A DNA stretch of 64,000 nt. Origin: Wolfiporia cocos (Eukaryota; Basidiomycota; Agaricomycetes; Polyporales; Phaeolaceae). The stretch lies in assembly GCA_029448655.1 (NCBI GenBank), contig JACCLO010000012.1:1674001-1738000 (forward strand). The letters are read 5' to 3'. This document shows, piece by piece, positions 47,297-57,969 of the stretch. How positions within the stretch are numbered: position 1 is the first letter of the stretch; each line of letters opens with the position of its first letter. The notes beneath the pieces are model-generated. The model was not told where the DNA came from. It did not search any database and saw only the letters and a program-made list of their open reading frames with translations. The position numbers and the translations under genes are program-made.

Positions 47297-47832
47297 ATGC
47301 CGGTCTATGACATAGATCTCCTCCCCCTTGACAAGAACCGTGTTGTCACCCACATCACCGTGACCGCATCAGGCACCGTTTGTACGAATTTCAAGAATCG
47401 GAACGTGTTCCACTGTAGGGCGGCTCTACTTGGTGTATACTTGACTCGATATCAGCGGCCACGAATTGCAGCCAGTCTGTTCTCCTTGACATGGTCCCGC
47501 CCAATGCACCTGTTGGGACCTTTGTCATCGCAAGCAAGCCTGTGACAGCGTCCCGAGCGATGCTCAAGATCGAACTTCCTATTGCCACCGTGGGATCCCC
47601 CACAGTTGGCCAGATCATTCAGCTCTGGTTCGAGAAGGGCATGGGCCGCTACAAGTTCGACGACACCGGATCCGGGTGTCTGTACTGGATCTTGACCGAG
47701 ATTCAGCACCCTCAGAATGCTCAGTTAGTTGAGTCTGGGGCTGTTCTCAAGCTTCAGACCTTCCACCAGGACCAGGCTAAACATTATCCTGAGAGGCACC
47801 CAATGCCCATGAGGCAGGGAACGTTCTACTAG
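47297..47832 (+). CDS. DUF7770-like small protein
   Basis: Family of unknown function widespread in agaricomycetes. Visible features are RVVTHITVTASGTVWRLYLV, QSVLLDMVPPN, TVGQIIQLWFEKG and RYKFDDTGSGCLYWI. Exons are 47297-47381, a 16-base micro-exon 47419-47434, and 47472-47832; both introns are about 37 bases, and joining them restores the family motif W-R-L-Y-L. Total 153 residues. The start codon stands about 20 bases behind dispersed repeat copy A, whose TATA-like ACATAAAAGCTGG is about 60 bases upstream of the ATG, so the repeat probably supplies the promoter. If the short introns are not used, the gene is broken. Confidence 0.6.
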
Positions 47833-47970
47833 TGAGCGATCTCCTGGCCTTCTCGGCGAAATGTGCACTCAACTATAAATAGAACAACTTATTCCTGAAG
47901 GTAGAGTCGAGACTGTAGCGGGATTCGCAAGTCCCACTCGCCGTTGTAACATAGTCAGATGTCACTGTAA

Positions 47971-48979
47971 CTATATGAAGTGACCTGTCAGGATATCCCA
48001 GCTGATTTCAGCGATGAAAATGGTTTGACGTTTGTAAAATTCCGCCATAAAACCAAGGATCCACCCCTTCCACCTGCCTAGCGTCTCCCAGCCGTTGAGC
48101 ATTGCTGCGTATTCAAACCACTGGGGATAGAAGCCTGCGTGCTCCCAGTCAATTAACCAGACACGAGAATCATGGTCGATAATAATGTTGAGAAGATTAA
48201 GGTCAAGGTGGGTCAGAACGAGAGGTAGTGAGGTCAAGGTGGGTCAGAACGAGAGGTAGTGAGGAGTCGAAAGTGACATCTTCTACGGGGGTCTTTCGGA
48301 TACGCCGGTTCACATCGAGCTTGTGCATGTACCAGGACGTGAGTTCGTCGTACGAAGCAAACGGTCCCCCGCCCTATCGATAGTCTTTAGCTGGAAGCGG
48401 TTGAGGCAGACAAGGTAAACTTACATAATCAGAGAACATGGGCCCGTAACACAGCTGAGGTTCCTTCCCGATCCGACCCGGAAATTGTTTGCTCCGAGGT
48501 GTGCCGGGAACGAGGACGCACCGGAGTTGTCTGATGTAGCGGCGGATAGTCCAGACGACGCGGAGGCGACGCCAAAAGCCTAGCTGTCCCCAGCAGTCCT
48601 CCAGAGTTTGCCCGGGAATGTAGTCCATGACGATGGCGCTGTTTCCGTTGACGGTCAAGTACCGCCGAACGGCAGGGACAAGGATGGTCGTCGAATGGTG
48701 AGTGGCTCGGAATCCTGGACATGCCCAATTTTCATGACCACGTCGGATGCAATCCGGCGAACAGAGGTGAACCTAATGTAAGATGGCTGAGGAAACCTGT
48801 GCTCGCATGATTGGTACAAGGAGAACAGGTCCTCGTCTGACAAAGAGGATATGTCCGCCCAAGACGGAAGCTGAGGAAGTATGTGAGCATCTCCGATGTT
48901 GCCGTACCATGATTGAAGAAGCCAATACCGTTTTGATTGTTGACGGATCACCACCTTGACTTGGAGCACTAGCGGTCAT
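47971..48979 (-). pseudogene. Aminoglycoside-phosphotransferase-family kinase pseudogene
   Basis: Kinase-fold protein of the APH/choline-kinase type common in mushrooms. Pieces in order: LPSWADISSLSDEDLFSLY, FPQPSYIRFTSVRRIASDVV with MKIGHV, VPAVRRYLTVNGNSAIVMDY with IPGQTLE, LVLTHLDLNLLNIIIDHDSR and VWLIDWEHAGFYPQWFEY. Two lesions are seen. A 31-base tandem duplication (48201-48231 and 48232-48262) hits the catalytic loop, shifts the frame and creates a stop. A second frame change with loss of about 15 residues lies near 48690. The loop itself reads HLDLNLLN instead of the usual HGDLNPRN. An intact relative probably existed before the block was rearranged. Confidence 0.72.
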
Positions 48980-49277
48980 TGCGTACTGCAACAGGGATGA
49001 CTTGAGTTAACGTCCCAGCGAGTTTGCATGGCCTTTCGATCGGAACTCCGCTGTGGCTGCGCCGGCGCTTGTGGATCGGGCGTAGGCCCACCGCGCAGTT
49101 GTAGTAGGATCTTGAAGATATAACGAACACGAGCAGGCGGCGGCAGCGGAATCAAATGTATACCTACAATTGGATGGATATATACTCGCTTTTACGGCAT
49201 TGCAGTCTGACAACCAGGCGCAAAGTGATATAGAATTTGCTGTACAAAAGTTGAGCCAGGCAGCCGATACTATTGAG

Positions 49278-49712
49278 CAGCAATGAGCGTCCGCCGGGAC
49301 GAAAGAAATACGTAGTCTCTTCGATAGTCAAACGGCAGGGCCTCTTAACGTCTCTCACAACAGAAGGGGGTGGACGTCCCTTCCTTGGGCACGGTACTCA
49401 CCTGGTGCAACATATGCGCGCGCTAGACTCAGACCTTTGGTCTTCTTGGGAACATCAGACAGATCATCTGAGCGCAACACAAGCCCAAAGACGAGACCGT
49501 ATATGAATATGGTGAGGATGCTAACGGATGCCGGCGCGAATTTGAAGCAGGATAATGCTGGCATTGTCGGACCTAGTATCACCCTCTGGTATAATAAGCC
49601 GCGGCGTGTCTTAGAGGTTGGAGCTCATGTAACCAGGTTCAATCCGCGAAAGAACTATATAACACGACGCAGTCAGAGTGGTGCATTCAAAGTATCTGCA
49701 GCGGACGCTTTA
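49278..49712 (-). pseudogene. Inverted copy of PFF1 promoter, exon 1 and intron 1
   Basis: Reverse complement of 42394-42857 with roughly 10-15% changes and indels. The exon still opens with MPALSCFKFAPASVSILTIF and ends VPKKTKGLSL, lacking four codons (LAAP) near the start and six bases near the exon end. The GTGAGTACCG donor is kept. Nothing of PFF1 beyond intron 1 follows; instead the sequence runs into unrelated DNA and then the phosphotransferase pseudogene on the same strand. It is a truncated duplicate, possibly supplying a promoter to that pseudogene. Confidence 0.82.
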
Positions 49713-49819
49713 ATCGATGGCTTGTGCCCTTGCTGCCGCTCGGGAGATCCCGAGCGGAGTGCGAAAAACAAATTTATCTTGTTCGGCGCCATGTAGAAGG
49801 TCTGGAATGAGACTACCTC

Positions 49820-50215
49820 GTCCATTCTGTCGTTATTTTTATTATAGTTGATTGTAATATTGTTCTATCCTCCACCGACTCTACCAGCGTGCGAGCCATA
49901 ACTCGCGGATGTGTTGAACTGACGTGTAGAACCATTGGCGCTCGAGCGCTGGAGGGCGCGGCGAGATGCGCAATCAAATAGGACGCGGTATGCAATTAGC
50001 CAATCGTGTTCGAGCCATTCCACGTCGTGTCTGCGCCGATGACGCGGCTCCCATTTTCCTTCGCAGATTGTTGTACTATTATAGCAAGTCACTTGCTCGA
50101 TTAGGTATCTCCTTCGTCATACTATGTGTCCTGTCACTTTTCTGTCGTTTCCGTGTCCGCTACAACATAAAAGCTGGTCTTCGAATCGAAGCGTTGTAAT
50201 CCATCTTTCTCTTAT
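49820..50215 (+). repeat. Dispersed repeat R, copy B
   Basis: Uninterrupted copy: CCATTCTGTCGTTA near 49823, CTCTACCAGCG, ACTCGCGGATGTGTTGAACT, GATGACGCGGCTCCCAT, ATTATAGCAAGTCACTTGCT, ACATAAAAGCTGG and GTAATCCATC. It shows the sequence that copy A had before its insertion. About 600 bases upstream of the ABC gene. Confidence 0.78.
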
Positions 50216-50812
50216 CGTCTCTAGCTCACCTCTGAGTTTTGGCGAGGCGACGTCATCCCCAACGGTTAAGCGCAAGTAGACGGTCACCATAAAGCACGAT
50301 CAGTCATATAGTTAATGAGTCTTATTTCGTCTATCTACGCCTATTCTTAACGCGATCGTCCGTATCGTTGCGGCCTTTAATTTTGTTTCTGTGTTGGGTT
50401 TGTTCGCATTCCCATACATACTCTCGGTCTCTCGCGCTTATGTTATCGGCGACCTGCTCTGCAGCATCTCCCTCCTTTCTCTTCCACATTTTAGGCAACT
50501 TTGAGCCCCTACATCCCAAGTGCGACCGTCCTCTACAATCCAGCCATCCAAGTCGTTGATGGTCAACCTCTAATATCTCATTATATGTCGGCGCTATCAG
50601 CTCCGGTCGTCACCAATTAAAAGGCTAGCCACTATATTGCGGTTAGCTGAACTGAGGAAGCGATCTATGCTCACAGATCGATCGCGACTCGCTGGACTGA
50701 CGCCCAAAATTGATCCGGGCGCTCTCCCCGCACTGGAGGAAACTCCGTCCTGACTTACCTCCATCGTCGCTCGCCAGCACCTCCACAGTTTCGCGGCCGC
50801 GAACCAGCCAGC
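50216..50812. other. Intergenic region before the ABC gene
   Basis: Promoter region of the ABC gene behind repeat copy B. No exon chain or known RNA seen. Confidence 0.5.
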
Positions 50813-52669
50813 ATGCGCTGCTCCGCCCTGGTATGCAGTCAGCGGCGCACCCTCAGTCACCTGTACCAAAAACCTCTCACGTTTACCCACAGCAGCGCCG
50901 CCTCCAGCTCCTCGCGGTCGCCCAACCCTTCCCTCCCGGTCCTCGAGATCGACAACTCCTCCGTATACGCCCTCGGGAACGGCAGTAGCCAAGATCCGAT
51001 CCTCCGCGATATCTCCTGGACGATCCAGCCGAACGAGGCGTGGGCCGTGCTGAGTGCAGGCTATGGCAGCAGCAAGCGCACTCTGTTCAACGCCCTCGTC
51101 GGCAAGCGCAGGATCCACCCTTTGCCTGCACGGGGCATCTTCCCGTTCCTTGACGGCCAGGACCCGACGCGGCTCGTGCGCCTCCTCAGTCACGAACGCG
51201 CCTCCCCGAGTGGCGAGTTTGTCGACTTCACCGCGCGCTATGGCGCCATCCGGGACGAGAACAAGCGGACGCTGCGAGAGACGTACTTTCCCGAAACTGC
51301 AGCGCCCACAGCGAGCGTTGCGCTTCCCTCCCTCCTCCAGCGTGAGGTCGACGCGTCCTCGCCCGACGCGCAAGCCAAGAGGGCGCGCTTCGAGCGTCTG
51401 GTCGAGGACCTCAAGCTGACCGGTCTGCTCGACTTGCCCGTCATCGCGCTGAGCAATGGACAGACCCGCCGCGCGCACATCGCCAAGGCTCTGCTCCGTC
51501 AACCTGCCGTGCTCATCCTAGACGAACCGCTGAGTGTGTCCAACTCGTTCCGCCCCGGCGCATCCACTGACGATGGTTTCCTTGCGCCAGCTGGCTTGGA
51601 TGTCGAGACCCGATCCTTGATGGTATCCGTTCTACATTCGTACCACGCCTCCACAGAGCCCCAGTCCCCTCACATCATTCTCGGTCTGCGACCAAAAGAC
51701 CCTCTGCCCGACTGGGTCACCCACCTCGCGCTCGTGACGGCCGACCGCACGCTGATCACGGGCAAGAAGGAAGAGCTCCAGTCAGAAGTCGAGGGCAAGT
51801 ACCGACGCTCGGTCAGCCACCCGCTGATGCCCGCGCCGCCGGGCACCCGCCCCTCGGGCTACGAGCTCGTCCGGCTCTCTGACCTGAGCGTGAGCTACGG
51901 CGACAAGGGCGTGCTCAAGTCGGTCAACTGGGAGATCCGCGAGAACTCGCGCTGGCAGCTGATGGGCGAGAACGGGGCGGGCAAGACGACGCTGCTGGCG
52001 ATGCTCACGGGCGAGCACCCGCAGTCGTTCGCGCAGTCGGACCGGGTCCGCCTGTTCGGCCGCCCGCGCGCGAGCTGGCCGACGCGCGACCTCACCGCGC
52101 GCATCGGCCGGTTCTCGCCCGAGCTGCACAGGGCGTTCCCCAGGCGGGTCGGCATGACCGTCTGGGACGTCGTCGGGACCGGGTTCGGCGGCGAGTTCGT
52201 CCCGCGCGGCAGGCTGCGCGTCGGCGTCCGCTTCGAGGACGGCGCGGAGCTCGAGCGCGACGGGCCCGTCGAGCGCTGGCGCGTCAGGCGGATGTGGACC
52301 GTCCTGGAGGCGCTCGGCCCGCGTGCGTGGCGCGGCCGCGTGCGCGACAGGACGCTCGGCGTCGAGGAGGACAAGGAGTTTGCGAAGCGGCACTTTGTCG
52401 ACCTCACCGCCGGCGAGCAGTCGATGGTGCTTTTGATGCGCGCGCTGGTCGGCAGGCCCCTGCTCGTCCTGCTCGACGAGGTGTGGGCGGGGATGGACGA
52501 CGGGATGGTCCAAGCGGTCTGGAGGTACCTCGCGGATGGCGGGGGCGGTCTGCTCGAGACGCAGGCTTGCGTGGTCATCAGCCATTGGGAGGACGAAGTG
52601 CCATGGAGCAAACAGGACGGTGTACGCAAGTTCCTATTGAAGGGCGGAGAGGGGCGGGAGGTCGAATGA
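50813..52669 (+). CDS. Soluble ABC protein with two ATPase domains (ModF / YDR061W-like)
   Basis: Two ABC ATPase domains without membrane segments, as in bacterial ModF and yeast YDR061W; the role is poorly known. The N-terminus (MRCSALVCSQRRTLSHLYQK) is basic and hydroxylated, suggesting mitochondrial import. Domain 1: degenerate Walker A GYGSSKRTLF (lysine kept, GK[ST] context lost), signature LSNGQ, Walker B VLILDEP. Domain 2: Walker A GENGAGKTTL, weak signature LTAGEQ, Walker B LLVLLDE, H-loop VISHWEDE. One 57-base in-frame intron (51534-51590) is predicted; removing it gives DEPLTGLDVETRSL, the normal D-loop. 599 residues. Very high GC at third positions. Confidence 0.88.
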   Translation: MRCSALVCSQRRTLSHLYQKPLTFTHSSAASSSSRSPNPSLPVLEIDNSSVYALGNGSSQDPILRDISWTIQPNEAWAVLSAGYGSSKRTLFNALVGKRRIHPLPARGIFPFLDGQDPTRLVRLLSHERASPSGEFVDFTARYGAIRDENKRTLRETYFPETAAPTASVALPSLLQREVDASSPDAQAKRARFERLVEDLKLTGLLDLPVIALSNGQTRRAHIAKALLRQPAVLILDEPLSVSNSFRPGASTDDGFLAPAGLDVETRSLMVSVLHSYHASTEPQSPHIILGLRPKDPLPDWVTHLALVTADRTLITGKKEELQSEVEGKYRRSVSHPLMPAPPGTRPSGYELVRLSDLSVSYGDKGVLKSVNWEIRENSRWQLMGENGAGKTTLLAMLTGEHPQSFAQSDRVRLFGRPRASWPTRDLTARIGRFSPELHRAFPRRVGMTVWDVVGTGFGGEFVPRGRLRVGVRFEDGAELERDGPVERWRVRRMWTVLEALGPRAWRGRVRDRTLGVEEDKEFAKRHFVDLTAGEQSMVLLMRALVGRPLLVLLDEVWAGMDDGMVQAVWRYLADGGGGLLETQACVVISHWEDEVPWSKQDGVRKFLLKGGEGREVE

Positions 52670-53816
52670 GTAGACTGATCTGTGAGTGGCACGCGTGTTG
52701 CGAACGTCTCATGAACTGAGAGAAACGCGGCATCAGCTAGTTGCATGCCTTGTATTAGAACAGACAGATCGACTGAGCTGTTTTGCTTCTTCAGCTCAGC
52801 CAACCGCATCTTATATACCAAGGGGCTAACAATTTCATTCGTGGTGATCGGAGCCGACATGCAACGAGCTGTCAGAGGTCACATAACGTTGACCATCGAC
52901 GACTTGGATGGCTTGGCTGCAGAGGACGATCACATTTGGCATGCAGGGGCTCAAAGACCTAATTCAAGCGGCGGGTCGGACTTGTGCGCTGGTTCTCTTT
53001 GGTATGATTTCCACCTCATCCGGAGATTTTGATATATACTGACGCTCTGATTTATATTCTTGGAGGGTCTAGTGGTGTGTTTGAATGCTCACTGCAACAT
53101 GAACCCACGTCCAACATCAGCGACCATACCTGGCATAACAGCAATTGGGCATACTGATCGTGCTTAGAGAGCGTATGTCAGCAAATCAGTTGCAATGATC
53201 AGCTGTTGCAGCTGATAACTTTATTTCTCAGCAAGTCGCTTATCTGTCTGATTCATGATATTGCATGAGGATCTATTGGCGGAGTTCTGTCAATGCCTGC
53301 AGAGTTCTGTCAGAGTGGCCAGTGTCATCGGGTCTTCTTGATGCTGATCTTACGTGCTTTTGGTGTCTGCATAATGAGTGTGCCTGCCATGAGGACTACA
53401 TTGGCTCAACAGGACGAATATTTTTAGAATGCGGTATCATGCATGTGGGAACCTTCCACTGAATCTGCATCTGACATCGGTCCTATGATTATAGGCTCTA
53501 TTGACCCCTCTCTCCTGATTGCCGCATCTGTATGGGGCTGACCTGATTATACTGATAATACCAAAAAGTAGGGACTCACGAGCAGATCGATGAGTCCTAC
53601 AAAGCGTATAACGCAGGTTCCGAGTCTTCGATGTTGACTAGGCGGCGCTCATCAAGTATCTATATAACATACCTCGACACTAGCGTGGCTTTGACATTTC
53701 AGAAACTTTAACAGCGAGAAAGTATATAAGCAGTTGACTGGATCCAATGCTTCCCCCAGGTCTTTATCGAGGCTGAACCACCCCACGGCTAATCTAATTC
53801 TGATATATACGGGCTC
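52670..53816. other. Gene-free stretch
   Basis: 1.1 kb, AT-rich after 53030. Short frames only; no repeat in common with the accessory block. Contains the promoter of the gene at 53817. Confidence 0.5.
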
Positions 53817-55498
53817 ATGGCACCATCGATTCCTTGGCTGTAAGCATTTGTACTTGGCCAAAATGATCTCAATTCATCGTGCATCCCACTTGCAGTGCAG
53901 GTCCACAGGTACGCGTGGCGACTCTTCAGCCGCTTTTTACAGCTGCAGCGATTGTGAACTCTGACTCAAGATATACAGTTTCTCGGAGTCTGCTTCAATT
54001 GGGCACTCCACGGAATACTAAACCTGCAAGTTTGTGAGCCAGGTGTTCACACATTCGTGTATGTTCACCTGGGTTAACCGAACCACAGACTTATACTATG
54101 ACCGTTATCCAGAGGATGGACTCGTATTTAAGGGCCTAGGTACAGTTATACCATGACCAACTGTACGGCCGCCACTGAAAGTAGCTACAGTTTGCGGAAT
54201 TCTCATCATAGAGTGGGTGCAAACCGGCTTGCTCACTGCGGCAGGCATGGTGGTATATGTATATGAATACGGAGACCTGCTTGCATTGATCGAATTTCAT
54301 AACGCCTGGTTCTCCGTGGACGTCCTGTGCGGCATAATATCCGCCACCGTGCAGTCCTTCTTTGCATGGCGCATCTATAAACTGTCCGGGTCGCGCATGA
54401 TATCGGGCCTACTTGCGGTGGTATGTCACTGAATCAATTTTGTATTATATCCGAGCTGATCAACACACTCAGTTGGCGACGATAGAAGTCGTAGCATCCA
54501 TTATCACCGGCGTTATGGTACTTAGTCATTTTTTATGCATATTCATGTCTCAATACTTACGTATATTGTTAGGAGAAGAGAAAGAGATTTGCCTCAGTAA
54601 TCGAGGGTAGCTTGATGAAAGCTGCCACTGTAAGATCACATATCACAAATGAGGGTGGCGGCTGACATTCTATAGGTGTGGTTGTCAGCTGCTGCTGCAG
54701 CCGACGTGCTTATCGCCATCTCAATGGTGATATTGGTATGTCGGGTTTGGCGCATTTTATATCATCCTCTGACTTGATCACCACATCCAGCTATTAAAGA
54801 GGAAATCAGGCATTGCTCGCACTGATGCACTCATAAATCGTATGGTGCGGATGGTGGTCGAGACTGGTTCTTTGACGGGTATGTTTGCCTTCTGAAAAGC
54901 ATAAACGTCTCAATCTCATGCTCTTACATAGCAAGCATCTCTATATTGATAATCGTGTTCGCCAATTGCGCTCCGGTATGTACAACATCAGGACTATCAG
55001 ACCAGATTACCCTCTAAATGAGCTTGTCTGACAGCTGCGGGACACATTGGCATATGATACGCCGTAGGTTTCTGACGTTTATCGCACTACTTATTGTTGA
55101 TTTTGTTTCCGCGTCCATGTGCTAGTGCGCTCATTCTAACCAAGCTGCAAGTCCTATGTATCACTATTCAATTGTGACACACTAACTCCACATGTACAAG
55201 GTATTCAAACACATTGCTTACTAACCTAAACAGCCGCAAATACATACCAAGGCAGGATCACTATGTTGTTGAGCTTTCGCCTACAGGTGGCATGCAGTCG
55301 ACGCATCACGTTCCCACATGCCACTGCACGCTTGCTTCGACAATCGCATCCTCCTCCGGCTCTGCCGCAGTCAGTGGCCATTTAGAGAAGAGCAATGTCC
55401 TGCTTGACAATCAGCAGGCAGCCGCTGACCACATCTCATATCCGATGCGTATTATGGCCAAAGACAATCGGCGCCTGCGACGCAACTCGATTGTTTGA
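53817..55498 (+). CDS. DUF6534-like multi-pass membrane protein
   Basis: Family of six- to seven-helix membrane proteins expanded in agaricomycetes, function unknown. Marks of the family are LYYDRYPEDGLVFKGL, VLCGIISATVQSFFAWRIY, AAAAADVLIAISMVILLLKR, RTDALINRMVRMVVETGSLT and YSNTLLTNLNSRKYI. The gene is cut into about twelve exons, among them a 13-base one (53896-53908). Solved exons: 53817-53839, 53896-53908, 53979-54033, 54089-54139, 54191-54420, 54473-54517, 54573-54629, 54676-54735, 54791-54878, 54932-54975 and 55035 to about 55066. The join near 55140-55200 needs a 27-base intron or hides a frame lesion. The C-terminal tail is Ser-rich and hydrophilic. Confidence 0.75.
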
Positions 55499-56313
55499 GT
55501 TTGAGACCAATCTGCCATTGTGGGAAGATAGCGATATCTACAGCATTGGCGGCGATGGATATATGCGGGTTAGTTGATATGGATCTAGTTCGACGCTAAA
55601 GCTACATGGCACATGGAAGTTCCGTCATTTACTCAACCTTGGTGGGCATATGTGACTGGTCTTAGGTAGTAAGGCCCCAACCTGGCTTTTTTTTGCACAT
55701 CTAATATATGATGCATATATCTATGTTTAAGGATTGTTAAGCTTGGATGGCATTAGGCAACTGTCTATAGGCATTCATATCTTTTCTTTGTCTTGGGCAA
55801 GCTATCACTGCAAAGCTTAGCCGTGTGATGGTAACAACACATGTTTTTGTTAACTGCACAAGCGATCGCTGCGGTTATAAATATGTGAGAGAGTAATATG
55901 ATCATGAACCTGTCGGTATATGCTCTATTAAGTATCGTCAATGCTCATTATCCTGAAGGCAATGTTGTACAATGGCAATGCTGTTAAATCCGGAAGACTC
56001 ACTACTTCTCTCGGCGCCAAGGTCTGAGCCAGCAATGGCAGGTGGTTCAGTTCAGACTTCCACTCGTTGGGCTGGCATAACCCAAGATAGACGTGACTCA
56101 TTTGAAAGTTTTACCTCCAACCAACATCATCATGGCATGCCAATACTAACATTGCATCATGTACGCAGTTCAAAAGAGCAATCGGGTATTCCAACGAAAG
56201 ATCCAGATCATAGACGGCTCTCATAATACATTTTCGGTACATAGATTCAGTCTCACCCCGCAATCCTCGTCCCTTACCTCTATCGCCATGCTCTCCATCC
56301 AATAGCCTCCAGC
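55499..56313. other. Convergent intergenic region
   Basis: Between the stops of the DUF6534-like gene and the penta-EF-hand gene. AT-rich; no gene or repeat seen. Confidence 0.55.
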
Positions 56314-57670
56314 TCACGGCGCAGAGAGCACGATGCTCATGAACTGCTCGTAGCTGATCTGAATGTAGCCGTCGCGGTCCGTGTCGAGCCGCTGGAATGT
56401 CTCCGTGAGCTGCTTCACGACGACACACGCGCGCACGAAGCGGTCGAACGTGATTCCCGGCGGAGCGCCCGTGCCCGCCGAACCGCTTGCGCCGATGCCA
56501 GAGCCTGCACGGAGTTCTAGTGGGTAAGCATTGAGTGCGATGGGAGAAGGTGAGATGAGCGAGGAGAGGGAATAGAAGAAGGAGCGCAAGAGGAGGTGGA
56601 TGCAGAAGAAAACTGCAGAAGGGGTGCGCGTACGCGAGTATTCTCGTGTCTGAAAGAGAGGGGACCGGGGGACGAAAGAGGAGGCGAGCAGGAAGGGGCA
56701 CAGAGCAAGGAAAAGGGAGAGGGTTCAGATGCTCACCGTACTTCCGCTCAATCAAGTTCAACAATTGCGGCGAGAGGTTGTACCCGAACTGCGTGAGCGC
56801 ATCCCGCAGCTCACGCACGTCAATAGAGCCAGATCGGTCGCGGTCGAAGTGGCGGTAGACGTTTTGCCAGTCCTAATGATCATGCCAAGCGAGACATAAG
56901 ATGGATTCAGGAGTGAGGAATAAGAAGGACTAACCTTGATGTACTTCCAGAGGCCCGTGAACTGCAGATCATCTAGTCAGCAAGGACTTGGACGCAGGCG
57001 AAGGAGATCAACCTCGTTGAATTTGATCGTCCCACTTCGATCGACATCCTACGTAAAACGTAATTCAGTACCCGCGCGGAGCCGCGATCGTGTTTGAAAC
57101 AAAGCACGCACGAAGATCGTCATCAGCATCTTCACCGTATCAAGATCAAATGCTGCCGCCGGGATCGAACATTCATTACAATGATCCGAGATTGGACAGT
57201 AAAACTTACGCGACCAATCGCCGTTGACCAGCGCCTTCTCTGTATGTCCGCCCATTGTGCGTCAGGGCACGATCACAGGGACACAACGCAACAGGATGGA
57301 CTGACGAAGTTCGTGAACGGTAATCTGCCCGGAGCGGTCTCCATCTACAGCAACAAACCAGCTCCATAGTCTACACAACCACATCTGTCAGCCGGTCAGT
57401 TACAAGGCCGTGACGAATGCGACTCACTGAGGATCTGCACCCGGCGGAGGGCCTGCGGGCGCGCGGTGCGGCGCAAAGCCTCCGGGCTCGCCGTACCCGC
57501 CACCGTAGCCACCAGCTGGCTGTCCATACCCGCCGCCGTAGCCACCAGCTGGCTGTCCGTAGCCACCAGCTTGCTGTCCGTAGCCGCCGCCGTAGCCGCC
57601 TTGCTGCTGGGAGTGTCATCGTCACTGAGTGTTCACAGTATGTACTTCTACATACCCCTCCGTAAGACAT
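56314..57670 (-). CDS. PEF1: Penta-EF-hand calcium-binding protein
   Basis: Calcium sensor of the ALG-2/peflin/yeast Pef1 family, acting as a dimer in membrane-associated events such as polar growth and COPII regulation. The N-terminus is a Gly/Tyr/Gln-rich repeat (GGYGQPAGGYGGGYG) usual for peflins. EF-hands: DGDRSGQITVHEL, DVDRSGTIKFNEF, DRDRSGSIDVREL, a degenerate fourth, and DTDRDGYIQISYEQF. Nine exons: 57670-57656, 57603-57428, 57370-57306, 57239-57210, 57152-57112, 57048-57013, 56961-56935, 56872-56737 and 56516-56314; 242 residues. The last intron is longer (220 bases). Lies head to head with the gene at 57970. Confidence 0.93.
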
Positions 57671-57969
57671 CGTTTGCTATGTGTGTAGGGGAAGTCCGCG
57701 AGTGGGAGAAGGAGAGGAGGTTCAATGCGACAGCGGCAGAGGCAGCCTTGATATACAGGAGCGCACATACGTAGCGCTCCACCCCGTCTCGGATGTTCGC
57801 CAAGCATTGCTTTGCAACGCCAAGTGTAAACAACGAGGCGCTGACCTGGATAGCCACAGACGCGTTCGTACGCGTCGGGCACGTGAATCACGCGTACTCT
57901 GCCGGCCACGCCGATCGAGGCTGTTTTCCGACCACTGCTGTGGCACTGTAACCTGTGCGGTAAAAGACT
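57671..57969. promoter_or_regulatory. Shared divergent promoter region
   Basis: 299 bases separate the two ATGs of the head-to-head pair. No TATA box is evident. The pair may be co-regulated, which is an inference from spacing. Confidence 0.4.
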
